From: Paractinoplanes toevensis
Lineage (GTDB): Bacteria > Actinomycetota > Actinomycetes > Mycobacteriales > Micromonosporaceae
Reading direction: 5' to 3'
DNA length: 64,000 nucleotides
Assembly: GCF_018332695.1 (NCBI RefSeq)
Contig: NZ_BOQN01000002.1
Coordinates: 36,970 to 100,969 of the forward strand
Under the pieces are notes generated by a model. It saw nothing but the letters and a program-made list of their open reading frames with translations, ran no database searches and was not told the origin of the DNA. This document shows positions 28,554 to 37,118 of the stretch, in pieces. The translations under genes and the position numbers were made by a program. How positions within the stretch are numbered: position 1 is the first letter of the stretch; every line of letters starts with the position of its first letter.

Positions 28554-30509
28554 ATGCCGCGTCTCGGACACGGACGTTCAATCACCGAGAACGACATCCA
28601 ATCCGCCGAATCGGGCCTCGCCGAGGTCGGCGTCGCCAGGACCGCAGCGTTCGCGCTGACCACCCCGGCGGGCAGCCAGAGCTTCGACTTCCTGTTCCCG
28701 AGCCTGCAGGACGACGAGGCCAACCTTCTACCGCAGGGCGCCAACACGCCGGAACTGCTCAAGAACCTCGGCTCGTCCATGGTGGACACCGATACGGCGG
28801 GCGAGGACAGCCCGATCCCGGCGGCGTACACGTACTTCGGCCAGTTCGTCGACCACGACATCACGCTGGAGATCCAGCAGGGCTTCGGCTCGGCCACCAT
28901 GGCCCAGCTGCTCGACCCGGCGATGACTCCGCTGAACGTGGCGGCGATCCGCAACGCGCTGCTCAACCACCGCACACCCACGCTCGACCTGGACAGCGTC
29001 TACGGCCTGCCGGCACCGCACGACCCGGCCGACGGCAACAAGATGCAGCTGGGCACCGTCGAGCTGCTGAGGAGCACCACCCCGCCGACCGCCCGGCCGG
29101 CCGGCACGGAGGCCGACGACTTCCACGACCTGCCGCGCGAGCCGCGCGACGAGGGCAACATCGAGCACGACCGGGCCGCGGTGATCGGCGACCCGCGCAA
29201 CGACGAAAATCTGATCATCTCGCAGCTGCACGTGGCGTTCCTGCGGGCGCACAACGCGCTGGTCGACCAGGGGTTGTCCTTCGAGGACGCGCGCCGGGTG
29301 CTGCGGCAGCACTACCAGCACGTGGTGGTGCACGACTTCCTCAAACGGGTCGCCGACCCGGCGATCGTGGACGACGTGGTGACCAACGGCAACCGCTGGT
29401 TCGACCCGTTCTCCGAGCCGAACTTCATGCCGCTCGAGTTCTCCGTCGCCGGCTACCGCTTCGGGCACACGATGGTGCGCGCGGAGTACGACTTCAACAG
29501 CAACTTCAACCTGGGCGCGATCCCGGCCTCGCTGGAACTGCTGTTCACGTTCACCGCGCTCAGCGGCAACATCAGCGACCGCTTCAACACGCTCCCGGAC
29601 AACTGGATCATCCAGTGGCAGAACATCATCGGCGACGGCGACGCGGTCATGAAGACGCGGCGGCTCGACCCGGGTCTCGCCACGTTCAAGCAGAACGAGT
29701 TCGCGGCGCTGTTCGCGCTGAAGAACCTGACCGGCGCCACCGAGACCCCCGACCTGGCCGCCCGGCTGGCGGTGCGCAACCTGCTGCGGGGTTACCGTCT
29801 CCGGCTGCCCACCGGTCAGGCCGTCGCCGAGCACATCGGCGTGCAGGTGCTCACCAAGGACGAGGTACTGGCCGCCGCGATCAGCGACGAGCAGCGCATC
29901 GCCCTCGAGGCGGGCGGCTTCCAGTTCCGTACGCCGCTGTGGTTCTACGTCCTCGCCGAGGCGCGGCACTTCCACAACGGCGCCCACCTGGGCCCGGTCG
30001 GCAGCACCCTGGTCGCCGAGGTCCTGGTCGGCCTGGTGCGGCGCAGCACCGATTCGATCCTGACCCAGCCCGGCTGGACCCCGTCCCTGCCGTCGGCGAA
30101 GCCCGGCACCTTCGAGCTCGCCGACATCCTGCGCCTGGCCGGCGTGCTGGCCGGCAGCCAGCCGCCGGCGACCCACACGGTGCAGGCCGGCGACACCCTG
30201 AGCAGCATCGCGGCGGCCAAGCTCGGCGCCGCCAACCGCTGGCCGCAGATCTACGCGCTCAACCAGGCCCTGATCCGCGACCCCGACCGCATCTTCCCCG
30301 GCCAGGTGTTCGTCCTGCCGCCGAAGCAGCCGGTCGGCCCCATCCCGCGACTGCACACGGTCTCCCGGGGCGACACGCTCAGCGGCATCGCCGCCGCCAA
30401 GCTCGGCGACCAGAACCGCTGGCCCGAGATCTTCACCCTCAATCGCGCCATCATCACCAACCCCGACCGCATCATCCCCGGTCAGGTCCTGATCCTGCCG
30501 GCCGGCTGA
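28554..30509 (+). CDS. Animal-type heme peroxidase with two C-terminal LysM domains
   Basis: 651 residues. The heme peroxidase (PF03098, mammalian-peroxidase superfamily) core spans about residues 40-500. It has GQFVDHDITLE with Asp100 (heme ester position) and distal His101, catalytic Arg215 with Glu218 (DPRNDENL), and proximal His305 (YRFGHTMVRAEYDF). Two LysM repeats follow at 540-589 and 600-649, each opening with HTV..GDTLS.IAAAKLG and ending PGQV..LP, which bind peptidoglycan or chitin. There is no signal peptide, so export would be by an unrecognised route. ATG with GGGGGGAG about 9 nt upstream. Roles could include halide oxidation or cell-wall-targeted oxidation. Confidence 0.9.
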   Translation: MPRLGHGRSITENDIQSAESGLAEVGVARTAAFALTTPAGSQSFDFLFPSLQDDEANLLPQGANTPELLKNLGSSMVDTDTAGEDSPIPAAYTYFGQFVDHDITLEIQQGFGSATMAQLLDPAMTPLNVAAIRNALLNHRTPTLDLDSVYGLPAPHDPADGNKMQLGTVELLRSTTPPTARPAGTEADDFHDLPREPRDEGNIEHDRAAVIGDPRNDENLIISQLHVAFLRAHNALVDQGLSFEDARRVLRQHYQHVVVHDFLKRVADPAIVDDVVTNGNRWFDPFSEPNFMPLEFSVAGYRFGHTMVRAEYDFNSNFNLGAIPASLELLFTFTALSGNISDRFNTLPDNWIIQWQNIIGDGDAVMKTRRLDPGLATFKQNEFAALFALKNLTGATETPDLAARLAVRNLLRGYRLRLPTGQAVAEHIGVQVLTKDEVLAAAISDEQRIALEAGGFQFRTPLWFYVLAEARHFHNGAHLGPVGSTLVAEVLVGLVRRSTDSILTQPGWTPSLPSAKPGTFELADILRLAGVLAGSQPPATHTVQAGDTLSSIAAAKLGAANRWPQIYALNQALIRDPDRIFPGQVFVLPPKQPVGPIPRLHTVSRGDTLSGIAAAKLGDQNRWPEIFTLNRAIITNPDRIIPGQVLILPAG

Positions 30510-30514
30510 TCCGG

Positions 30515-30546
30515 CGGCCGCCGGGCGTCACGGCGCCCGGCGGCCG
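30515..30546. terminator. Strong hairpin between convergent genes
   Basis: Perfect 13-bp GC stem with a 6-nt loop, 5 nt after the peroxidase stop and just before the end of the convergent MEDS gene. No U-tract; typical actinobacterial hairpin terminator serving both strands. Confidence 0.75.
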
Positions 30547-30554
30547 GCCCAACC

Positions 30555-31511
30555 TCAGTGCTGCGGGTTGCCCGCGGTCAGCCGGATGGTGAAACCGTCG
30601 GCGTGCCGGTGCAGGACGACGTGGTTGCAGGTCTGGTGGGCGATCCACAGGCCCAGCCCGCCGGCGGCGCCGTCGCCCACCGGCACCAGGCCGGTGAACG
30701 GGTCCTTGGGGCCGGCGCCGGCGTCGGTGACCGTCGCGACGATGCGGTCGGTGCCGCTCCACAGCCGCATCCGGACCGGGCCCCGGCCGTGCAGCTGGGC
30801 GTTGGCCACCGCCTCGCTGACCGCCACCACGAAGTCGTCGACCTCGTCGGCCGGCAGGTGGCCGTGATCGGCGGCGCGCACCGCCGCGCGGGCCTCGGAC
30901 AGGGCCGGGTCGACCAGGTCGACCTGCGGTTCGGTGTGCTGAAGGGGGTCCGGGACCGGCTCGTGGGACTCGCCGAGGTAGAGCGTCGGCTCGGTGTAGC
31001 CGGTGTTGGCGACGTGCCGGCCGTCCGGCATCGCCGAGCGCGGATGGGTGCGCAGCACGTCCGCCACCGCGTGCTCCGGGACGCGCCGGGTGTCGTAGGC
31101 GCACATGCTCCAGAGCGGGAAATCGTCGTACGCGTGGTTGATGGCCGATTCGTACCGAGCCCACGAGCCCCAGGTCACACCGACATTGCCCGGCCACACC
31201 TCGCCCATGATGCGGATCTGGGTGGCACCGCCGGCGACGTAGTCGGCGAGCAGTTTGCGATAGGCCCGGATGGCGGCGGCCGGGCGCGCGTAGATCGTCC
31301 CACCGGTGAGGAAGGTGACCCCGCTGCCGGCCGGTAGCGCGGCCCGCAGCACCTCGGCGCCGTGCTCGCCGAGCGAGACCACCGCCGGCTCGCCGGCCGC
31401 GACCCCGTCCAGCAGGAACGGCAGGGCCAGGGCGAGCAGTTCGTCGTCGGACCCGTAGCACGCGGCCTCGTGGTAATAGCCGACATGCCCGGCGGCCGCA
31501 CCTGTCCTCAT
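30555..31511 (-). CDS. MEDS-domain / anti-sigma-type ATPase protein
   Basis: 318 residues. The N-terminal MEDS-like domain (VGYYHEAACYGSDDELLALA; IRIMGEVWPG) occupies about 1-190; it is a sensory module in DcmR-like and sigma-B-pathway proteins. The C-terminal part is a HATPase_c_2 (RsbW/SpoIIAB-type) kinase fold with N-box EAVANAQLHG and G-boxes DAGAG and GGLGLWIAHQ. It probably phosphorylates or sequesters an anti-anti-sigma partner, but no partner gene is nearby. ATG at 31511 with GGAG 8 nt upstream. Cytoplasmic. Confidence 0.85.
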   Translation of the reverse strand: MRTGAAAGHVGYYHEAACYGSDDELLALALPFLLDGVAAGEPAVVSLGEHGAEVLRAALPAGSGVTFLTGGTIYARPAAAIRAYRKLLADYVAGGATQIRIMGEVWPGNVGVTWGSWARYESAINHAYDDFPLWSMCAYDTRRVPEHAVADVLRTHPRSAMPDGRHVANTGYTEPTLYLGESHEPVPDPLQHTEPQVDLVDPALSEARAAVRAADHGHLPADEVDDFVVAVSEAVANAQLHGRGPVRMRLWSGTDRIVATVTDAGAGPKDPFTGLVPVGDGAAGGLGLWIAHQTCNHVVLHRHADGFTIRLTAGNPQH

Positions 31512-31643
31512 CGGGCGATCTCCACTTCCCGATCGGCATTCACCGCCCGGCTCTGCCGGCAACAGTAACCAGCCCGGACCTCCTCGGCGACTCCCCGCCG
31601 CCGGACATCGGCCATCTTGCATGGGTTCGATAGACAGGGCCGC

Positions 31644-34331
31644 ATGCGAAGACTCCTCATACCGACCGTACTGGCGGCGGCAATGGTGATGGCGGCGGGA
31701 GCGGCCGGCCCGGTGTCGGCCGCTCCCCCGGCACACCGATCGGATCCGGCGGGTAACTGGTCGGTCGCGGACGGCAGGCTGACCTGGCAGTCCGACAAAC
31801 CGGTGCCGATGGGTGACGCGGCGGTCGAGTTCTGGTCGGGCGACACCCTCCTCGGCCGGCCCCGGCCGCTCGCCGACGGCCGGACCTTCCGCCTCGACCT
31901 CGGCCAGGCCAAGCTCGGCGATCTGTCGGTGCGGGCCGGCGGCAAGCGCCTCGACCAGGCACCGCCGGCCGCGGCGGCGAAACGGGCGGCGCCCGCGACC
32001 GCTCCCGCCCTCGGCACCGCCAACCCCGTGGACCCGGGCGTCAAGGGCCCGTTCCGCACCATCTCCGGGGAGTACGACCTGCCCGGTGTGAAACTGCCCG
32101 ACTTCCCGGAGAACGTCGAGATGCGGGCCGTCGTGGTGGCCCCCAAGGGCGCTCCGGGCGCGCGGCCGCTCGCCCTGTTCCTGCACGGCCGGCACACCGT
32201 CTGCTTCCACGGCACCGACGAGGACGTGCCGCAGGAGTGGCCGTGCCCGGCCGGCACCGACCCGATCCCCAGCTACCGCGGTTACCTGCAGGCGCAGGAG
32301 CTGCTGGCGTCGCAGGGCTACGTGACCGTGTCGATCTCGGCGAACGGGATCAACGGCCAGGACTTCGCGTCCGACGACGGCGGCGCGCAGGCCCGCTCCT
32401 CGCTGGTGCGGCTGCACCTGGCCCGCTGGGCCGACTGGGCGGGATCCGGCCGGGCGGGGGCGCCCGCGATCGTCCGGGCCGCACCGCGAGCCGACCTGTC
32501 CAAGGTCTTCCTGATGGGGCATTCACGCGGCGGTGAGGGCGTCAGCCGGGCCGCCATGGACACGCTCACCCCACCGCCCGCCGCCCAGGACGGTTACCAC
32601 GGCAAGGTCCGCTGGACGATCCGCGGCCTGCTGCTGATCGGCCCGACCATCTTCGGCCACGACCCGGTGCCGGACGTGCCGTCCGCGACCATCCTGCCCG
32701 GCTGCGACGGCGACGTCTTCGACCTGCAGGGCCAGATGTTCGTCGACGAGACCCGGGGCGTCAGCCGCGGGAAGGCGCTGCACAGCGCGCTCTACGTGAT
32801 CGGCGCCAACCACAACTTCTTCAACACCGAATGGACGCCGGGCCAGTCGGTGGCGCCGTCGTTCGACGACTTCTTCAGCGGTGACGAGCCCGACCCGGTC
32901 TGCTCGCCCGGCACGCCGACCCGGCTCACCGCGCCGCAGCAGCAGAACGTGGGCGCCACCTACATCGCGGCCGCCGCCCGGCTGTTCGTGGCCGGCGACG
33001 ACCGGGTGCGGCCGCTGCTCGACGGCAGTGGCGCGCGGGCCCGCTCGGCCGACCCGGCCCGGGTGCTCAGCCACGCGCTCGGCGCCCGCCGCGACGCGGT
33101 CCTCACCCCCGACCCGACGGTCCGGGTGTCGGCCGGGGCACGCATCTGCGAGCAGGTCACCCGGGACGCCGCCGCGTCCTGCCTCGACCCGGAGGACATC
33201 AACTCGGGAACCGGGCACTTCACCTGGTTCGGCCCGGTCATCCCGGAGCCCGGCCGGTACGCCGCCGCACTGAACTGGTCGGCGGCCGGCACCCCGATCC
33301 GGCTCACTCCCGCCCGGCCGGTGTCGGTGGCCGGTGACCAGGCGCTCGCGCTGCGGGTGATCGTGCCGCCGAACAGCACCGGCACCCGCTTCGGGGTGAC
33401 CGCGGTCGGCCCCGACGGCCGGCGCACCACCCTCGGCGACGTGCGGATCGACGGCCTGCCCGGCACCGAGCTCACCACCTCGTACTGGGGTCAGGAGGTG
33501 CGGGTGCCGTTGCGCGGCACGCGCACGGTGGCCGCGGTCGAGCTCACCCCGCGGACCGCGACCGGCAGCGCGTGGGTGCTCGACGCGTGGGGCTGGAACC
33601 CCGGCACGCCGAACCCGCAGGAGACCGGCCTGCCCCGCATCGACATCGGCAGCCTCGTGGTCGTCGAGGGTGACTCGGGCACGAAGACCTACCGGGTGCC
33701 GGTGAACATCACCGGCCGCGGCGCCGGCGTGGTGCGCCTCTTCCAGGTCGACAGCAACACGTACGAGTCGACGTCGTGGCTGGCCACCGTCCGCCCGGGC
33801 GATCGCAGCATCACGGTGCCGGTCGAGGTCGCCGGCGACATCCTGTACGGCGAGGACGAGAACCAGTACATCCTGGCGAAGGCCGAGAAGGGCGTGGTCA
33901 TCGGCGACTGGATAGGCGGCGTCGAGGTGCAGAACGACGACCCCGAGCCGGTCGTCACGGTCGAGCCGGTCGCCGACCGGGTCGCCGAGGGCGGCACGCT
34001 GAGCTGGCGGTTCTCCCTGTCGGCCCCGACCGAGACCTGGTTCTACGTGGTCACCGAGCCGCACGCGCCGACCGGCGGAGCAGAGCTGTCCACCACCGAT
34101 GTCGACCCGGAGTGGTTCGAGCAGAACGCCTACGAACCGGTCGAGCCGTCCCGGCCGCTCTCGTCGACCTATCTGACCCCGTACGTCTTCTTCGATCCGG
34201 GGGTGACCACCGCCGAGCTGACCGTTCCGACCGTCACCGACGGCCTGACCGAGCCCGACGAGGCGGTGGAACTGCACTTCGTCTACGGCTACGAGGGCCC
34301 GCCGCTGACCGGCGTGGTCACCGGCGGCTAA
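31644..34331 (+). CDS. Secreted alpha/beta hydrolase with C-terminal beta-domains
   Basis: 895 residues. Sec signal peptide at 1-27 (LIPTVLAAAMVMAAGAAG..VSA), a Pro/Ala linker, and an alpha/beta hydrolase domain from about residue 140. The oxyanion region is ALFLHGRHTVCFHG, the nucleophile elbow GHSRGGEG, a likely acid lies in LPGCDGDVFD, and the His in GANHNFFNTEW. The C-terminal 400 residues are beta-rich with a Calx-beta-like repeat (SLVVVEGDSGTKTYRVPVNI, ending VQNDDPEP, and a second beginning RVAEGGTLSWRFSL). It is probably an extracellular esterase or lipase-like enzyme; the substrate is unknown. ATG at 31644 gives the signal peptide at once. Confidence 0.8.
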   Translation: MRRLLIPTVLAAAMVMAAGAAGPVSAAPPAHRSDPAGNWSVADGRLTWQSDKPVPMGDAAVEFWSGDTLLGRPRPLADGRTFRLDLGQAKLGDLSVRAGGKRLDQAPPAAAAKRAAPATAPALGTANPVDPGVKGPFRTISGEYDLPGVKLPDFPENVEMRAVVVAPKGAPGARPLALFLHGRHTVCFHGTDEDVPQEWPCPAGTDPIPSYRGYLQAQELLASQGYVTVSISANGINGQDFASDDGGAQARSSLVRLHLARWADWAGSGRAGAPAIVRAAPRADLSKVFLMGHSRGGEGVSRAAMDTLTPPPAAQDGYHGKVRWTIRGLLLIGPTIFGHDPVPDVPSATILPGCDGDVFDLQGQMFVDETRGVSRGKALHSALYVIGANHNFFNTEWTPGQSVAPSFDDFFSGDEPDPVCSPGTPTRLTAPQQQNVGATYIAAAARLFVAGDDRVRPLLDGSGARARSADPARVLSHALGARRDAVLTPDPTVRVSAGARICEQVTRDAAASCLDPEDINSGTGHFTWFGPVIPEPGRYAAALNWSAAGTPIRLTPARPVSVAGDQALALRVIVPPNSTGTRFGVTAVGPDGRRTTLGDVRIDGLPGTELTTSYWGQEVRVPLRGTRTVAAVELTPRTATGSAWVLDAWGWNPGTPNPQETGLPRIDIGSLVVVEGDSGTKTYRVPVNITGRGAGVVRLFQVDSNTYESTSWLATVRPGDRSITVPVEVAGDILYGEDENQYILAKAEKGVVIGDWIGGVEVQNDDPEPVVTVEPVADRVAEGGTLSWRFSLSAPTETWFYVVTEPHAPTGGAELSTTDVDPEWFEQNAYEPVEPSRPLSSTYLTPYVFFDPGVTTAELTVPTVTDGLTEPDEAVELHFVYGYEGPPLTGVVTGG

Positions 34332-34400
34332 TCCGAGCGCCGTCCAAATTCGTCCAGACTCCACCCGCTCGGGGCATCGACGCCCGACACTCGACGAGTC

Positions 34401-34447
34401 GCCGGCTACGGGGGTCAGGGATCTTCGTCAATCCCTGATACGCCGGC
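34401..34447. terminator. Two-tier hairpin after the secreted hydrolase
   Basis: Inner perfect stem TCAGGGAT / ATCCCTGA (34415-34422 and 34431-34438, 8-nt loop) nested in outer GCCGGC / GCCGGC arms (34401-34406, 34442-34447). About 70 bp after the stop, no U-tract. The rest of the 192-bp gap before the next gene shows nothing else except the promoter below. Confidence 0.5.
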
Positions 34448-34510
34448 TCTGGACGATCGGCTCCGCGCCTCGCCCCGGCGCGGGGCCGATCCCGGGACAT
34501 GCCCGGGGCC

Positions 34511-34516
34511 TACGAT
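34511..34516 (+). promoter_or_regulatory. Leaderless -10 element (TACGAT)
   Basis: TACGAT followed by 7 nt and the ATG of the 79-residue protein. It supports that short frame as a real gene. Confidence 0.4.
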
Positions 34517-34523
34517 CGGCACC

Positions 34524-34763
34524 ATGATTCCGGAGGGCGACCATCGGGACGTGGAAGCGGCGTTCCGCGCGGCGGGGTGGACGCCGTGCGGTGCCGGGGA
34601 CTGGGCGATCGCCCTGCGCTCGCCGGACGGCACCCGGGCCGCGCGGATCAGCCCCTTCATGGCCGACATCCCGCTCGCGTCCACCGGGCCCTGGCCGCCG
34701 GGCGAGCAGGAGGCGCTGCGGGCGGCACTCGCGTCAGCCCAGCGGGATGCTGATGCCCGCTGA
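34524..34763 (+). CDS. Small hypothetical protein, possible remnant
   Basis: 79 residues. The first half (EAAFRAAGWTPCGAGDWAIA, then RSPDGTRAARISPF) reads like the conserved start of a longer actinobacterial protein; the second half changes to a charged helix without similarity I recognise, so this may be a truncated or frameshifted copy. A leaderless -10 supports expression. The 3' end overlaps the opposite-strand lipoprotein gene by 30 bp. No membrane segment. Function unknown. Confidence 0.5.
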   Translation: MIPEGDHRDVEAAFRAAGWTPCGAGDWAIALRSPDGTRAARISPFMADIPLASTGPWPPGEQEALRAALASAQRDADAR

Positions 34764-35171
34764 GCTGGTCGACTCGCGCAGCACGATCGAGGTCAGGGTC
34801 GTGGTCTTCGGGACGTCGTAGATCAGGTGATCGTCGATCGTGGCGCCGCCGGCCAGGTCGTCGAGCAGCAGCGAGCCGCTCCGGATCTGGGCCAGGGCAT
34901 CGGCCAGGTAGGCGGTGCCCGCACCGTCGTACGCCGTGGCGAAGGAGATGCCCGGCTTCCGGGCCGCGATGGTGAGGTTGTGCACGGTGAGGCCGACGGT
35001 GCAGGCCGACTCGGCGCACTTCAGCGAGGTCACCGTGTACTCGAAGGTGCCCTCCCGGGTCACCGGTGCGCCCATCGTCCCGCTGGTCACGGTCGCCACC
35101 GGCCGCGCCCCCTCGGTGCCGCCGCCGCACCCCGCGAGCAGGACCACCAGGGCCAGGACGAGCTTCTTCAT
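34734..35171 (-). CDS. Putative lipoprotein
   Basis: 145 residues. Short lipoprotein signal with lipobox LAGC ([15 protein letters not shown]), then a beta-rich domain with a Cys pair ([17 protein letters not shown]) resembling an immunoglobulin-like or DUF4352-type fold. It would be anchored outside the membrane. ATG at 35171, no clear Shine-Dalgarno. Divergent from nadE across 60 bp. Role unknown. Confidence 0.75.
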   Translation of the reverse strand: MKKLVLALVVLLAGCGGGTEGARPVATVTSGTMGAPVTREGTFEYTVTSLKCAESACTVGLTVHNLTIAARKPGISFATAYDGAGTAYLADALAQIRSGSLLLDDLAGGATIDDHLIYDVPKTTTLTSIVLRESTSSAGISIPLG

Positions 35172-35219
35172 GCCCGGTCATTTCGGCAGCCGCCGCCCCG
35201 CGGTCAAAGGTTCCGCCGA

Positions 35220-35225
35220 TACAGT
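35220..35225 (+). promoter_or_regulatory. Leaderless -10 element (TACAGT) for nadE
   Basis: TACAGT, then 6 nt, then the GTG of nadE. It fixes the start, since the frame stays open far upstream across the lipoprotein gene. Confidence 0.5.
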
Positions 35226-35231
35226 GCGGGG

Positions 35232-36074
<843 letters not shown>

Positions 36075-36111
36075 GGCGTGACCTTGGCCGTTCCCGGGTA
36101 ACGGTGTCCGT

Positions 36112-36306
36112 ATGATCCCGAACCTGATCCGCCGCTTCGTCATCATGGCAGTCGCCGTACCGCTGGCCGCCGCCGGAGCCCGCAAGCTGAGCGAGAGGCT
36201 GGAGGCAAAGCGCGGCTCAACCCGCGCAACCCGCCTGCTCCGCCAGGGCGCCGACACCCTCCAGGGCCTGCGCCCTCAAAAAAAGCGCCGCTTCTCCTTC
36301 CGCTGA
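36112..36306 (+). CDS. Small single-span membrane protein
   Basis: 64 residues: a hydrophobic N-terminal helix (FVIMAVAVPLAAAGA), then a basic amphipathic tail (KLSERLEAKRGSTRATRLLR) ending in a Lys/Arg cluster. Small proteins of this form occur in other actinomycetes, but I know no function. The ATG has AACGGT ending 6 nt upstream. Same strand as nadE. The gene-free repeat region follows. Confidence 0.6.
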   Translation: MIPNLIRRFVIMAVAVPLAAAGARKLSERLEAKRGSTRATRLLRQGADTLQGLRPQKKRRFSFR

Positions 36307-36332
36307 CCGAATCCCCCACGGCAGCGCTTCCC

Positions 36333-36425
36333 TTTTTTCCGTACGCGGTGGCCCAAGTCCCGTGGCGCTCAGTCCCGCCACGCGACCCTCACCCTCCGCG
36401 CGCCCCCGCCGGGCGGGCCCGCCAC
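36333..36425. repeat. Dispersed intergenic repeat, copy A
   Basis: It starts with TTTTTT-C-CGTACGCGG and ends with a 38-bp block (36388-36425) containing CTCACCCTCCGCGCGCCC and GGGCGGGCCCGCCAC. Both ends match copy B at 52922-53014 in order and spacing, while the centre diverges. Lies 26 bp after a stop codon, between convergent genes. Confidence 0.75.
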
Positions 36426-36530
36426 CCAACGCACCCGCCCGGCGACCACGCGCGCTCCCCGTATCGAGTGCCGCCCACCCACCATCCTGACTCCCCCAAC
36501 CACGCGCGCCGACCAGCCCGCGGTTCCCAG

Positions 36531-36615
36531 CCACGCGGTCGCCGCCACGCGCGCCCAACCACGCGGTCGCCGCCACGCGCGCCCAACCACGCGGTCCCCA
36601 CCACGTGCGCCCCAA
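36531..36615 (+). repeat. Three-unit 28-bp tandem repeat
   Basis: Units start CCACGCGGTC and end CGCGCGCCCAA: 36531-36558 and 36559-36586 are identical, and 36587-36615 is a diverged third copy. Less regular relatives of the ACCACGCG core occur just upstream. Confidence 0.85.
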
Positions 36616-36674
36616 GCACCACGCTGGACCGAGAGCGCCCGGTGGCCCGACCCGCTCTCCTTCGCACCGCCGCT

Positions 36675-36768
36675 GCCAGATCTTGTGGAATACCTGCCAC
36701 GTCCGCACGCCAAGTCGACAAGATCGCGTCGCACCGGCCCACCGAGCGGCGACATAAGCGATATGTCG
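36675..36768 (+). repeat. Palindromic element, copy 1
   Basis: Begins GCCAGATCTTGTGGAAT (36675-36691). GATCTTGT (36679-36686) pairs with ACAAGATC (36718-36725) around a 31-nt loop. The 3' part is GCGGCGACATAAGCGATA followed by TGTCG, with a perfect inverted repeat CGACATA-agcga-TATGTCG (36750-36768). Confidence 0.75.
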
Positions 36769-36926
36769 GGTTCCGTGATGCCGACGGAGACCGCGGTCCA
36801 TGCCGACCACCACCCAGGGTTGAGCTCGCGCGCAGGCCGACCGCCGCCCAAAGCCGGCGTCCCAGACTGAGCGCTGAGTGCGAGGCGGGGCGGCTGCCGC
36901 TCGCCCGGCCCCACCGCATCGCCCCC

Positions 36927-36978
36927 GCCAGATCTTGTGGAATCGCTGCCAACGTGCGGCGATATAAGCGATATGTCG
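36927..36978 (+). repeat. Palindromic element, copy 2 (shortened)
   Basis: The same 17-bp start GCCAGATCTTGTGGAAT (36927-36943) and the same 3' segment (36956-36978; one change, giving CGATATA-agcga-TATGTCG) as copy 1, with about 42 bp missing between them. The two copies start 252 bp apart. Confidence 0.75.
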
Positions 36979-37118
36979 ACTTTACCGATCACGCCAGAGC
37001 CGAAATGTGGAAGCGCTGTCCCATGATGCGGGACCAGGACCGCCATGCGGGACGCCGTCCCAGGATTTGAAGGCGACAGCCAGCATGCGGGACAACGGCT
37101 CCCCAAGGCCGACCGCCG

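Larger units (their letters stand above)
36307..37118. other. Gene-free repeat-rich region between convergent genes
   Basis: I find no credible gene in these 812 bp on either strand: the open frames are low-complexity (Arg/Gly/Trp runs) and created by GC-rich repeats. The stretch holds, in order, a copy of the 93-bp convergent-intergenic repeat, three 28-bp tandem units, two copies of a palindrome-bearing element, and near 37005-37100 several GTCCC/GGGAC arms that include three ATGCGGGAC copies and could form terminator hairpins for the opposing genes. Confidence 0.7.

Noticed and set aside
36490..36620. CRISPR array
   Set aside because: The units are contiguous 28-bp tandem copies without unique spacers, and no cas gene is present.
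36217..37106. Open frames of about 200-250 codons on both strands in the gene-free stretch
   Set aside because: Low-complexity Arg/Gly/Trp translations of tandem repeats; no start signals and no periodic codon bias.
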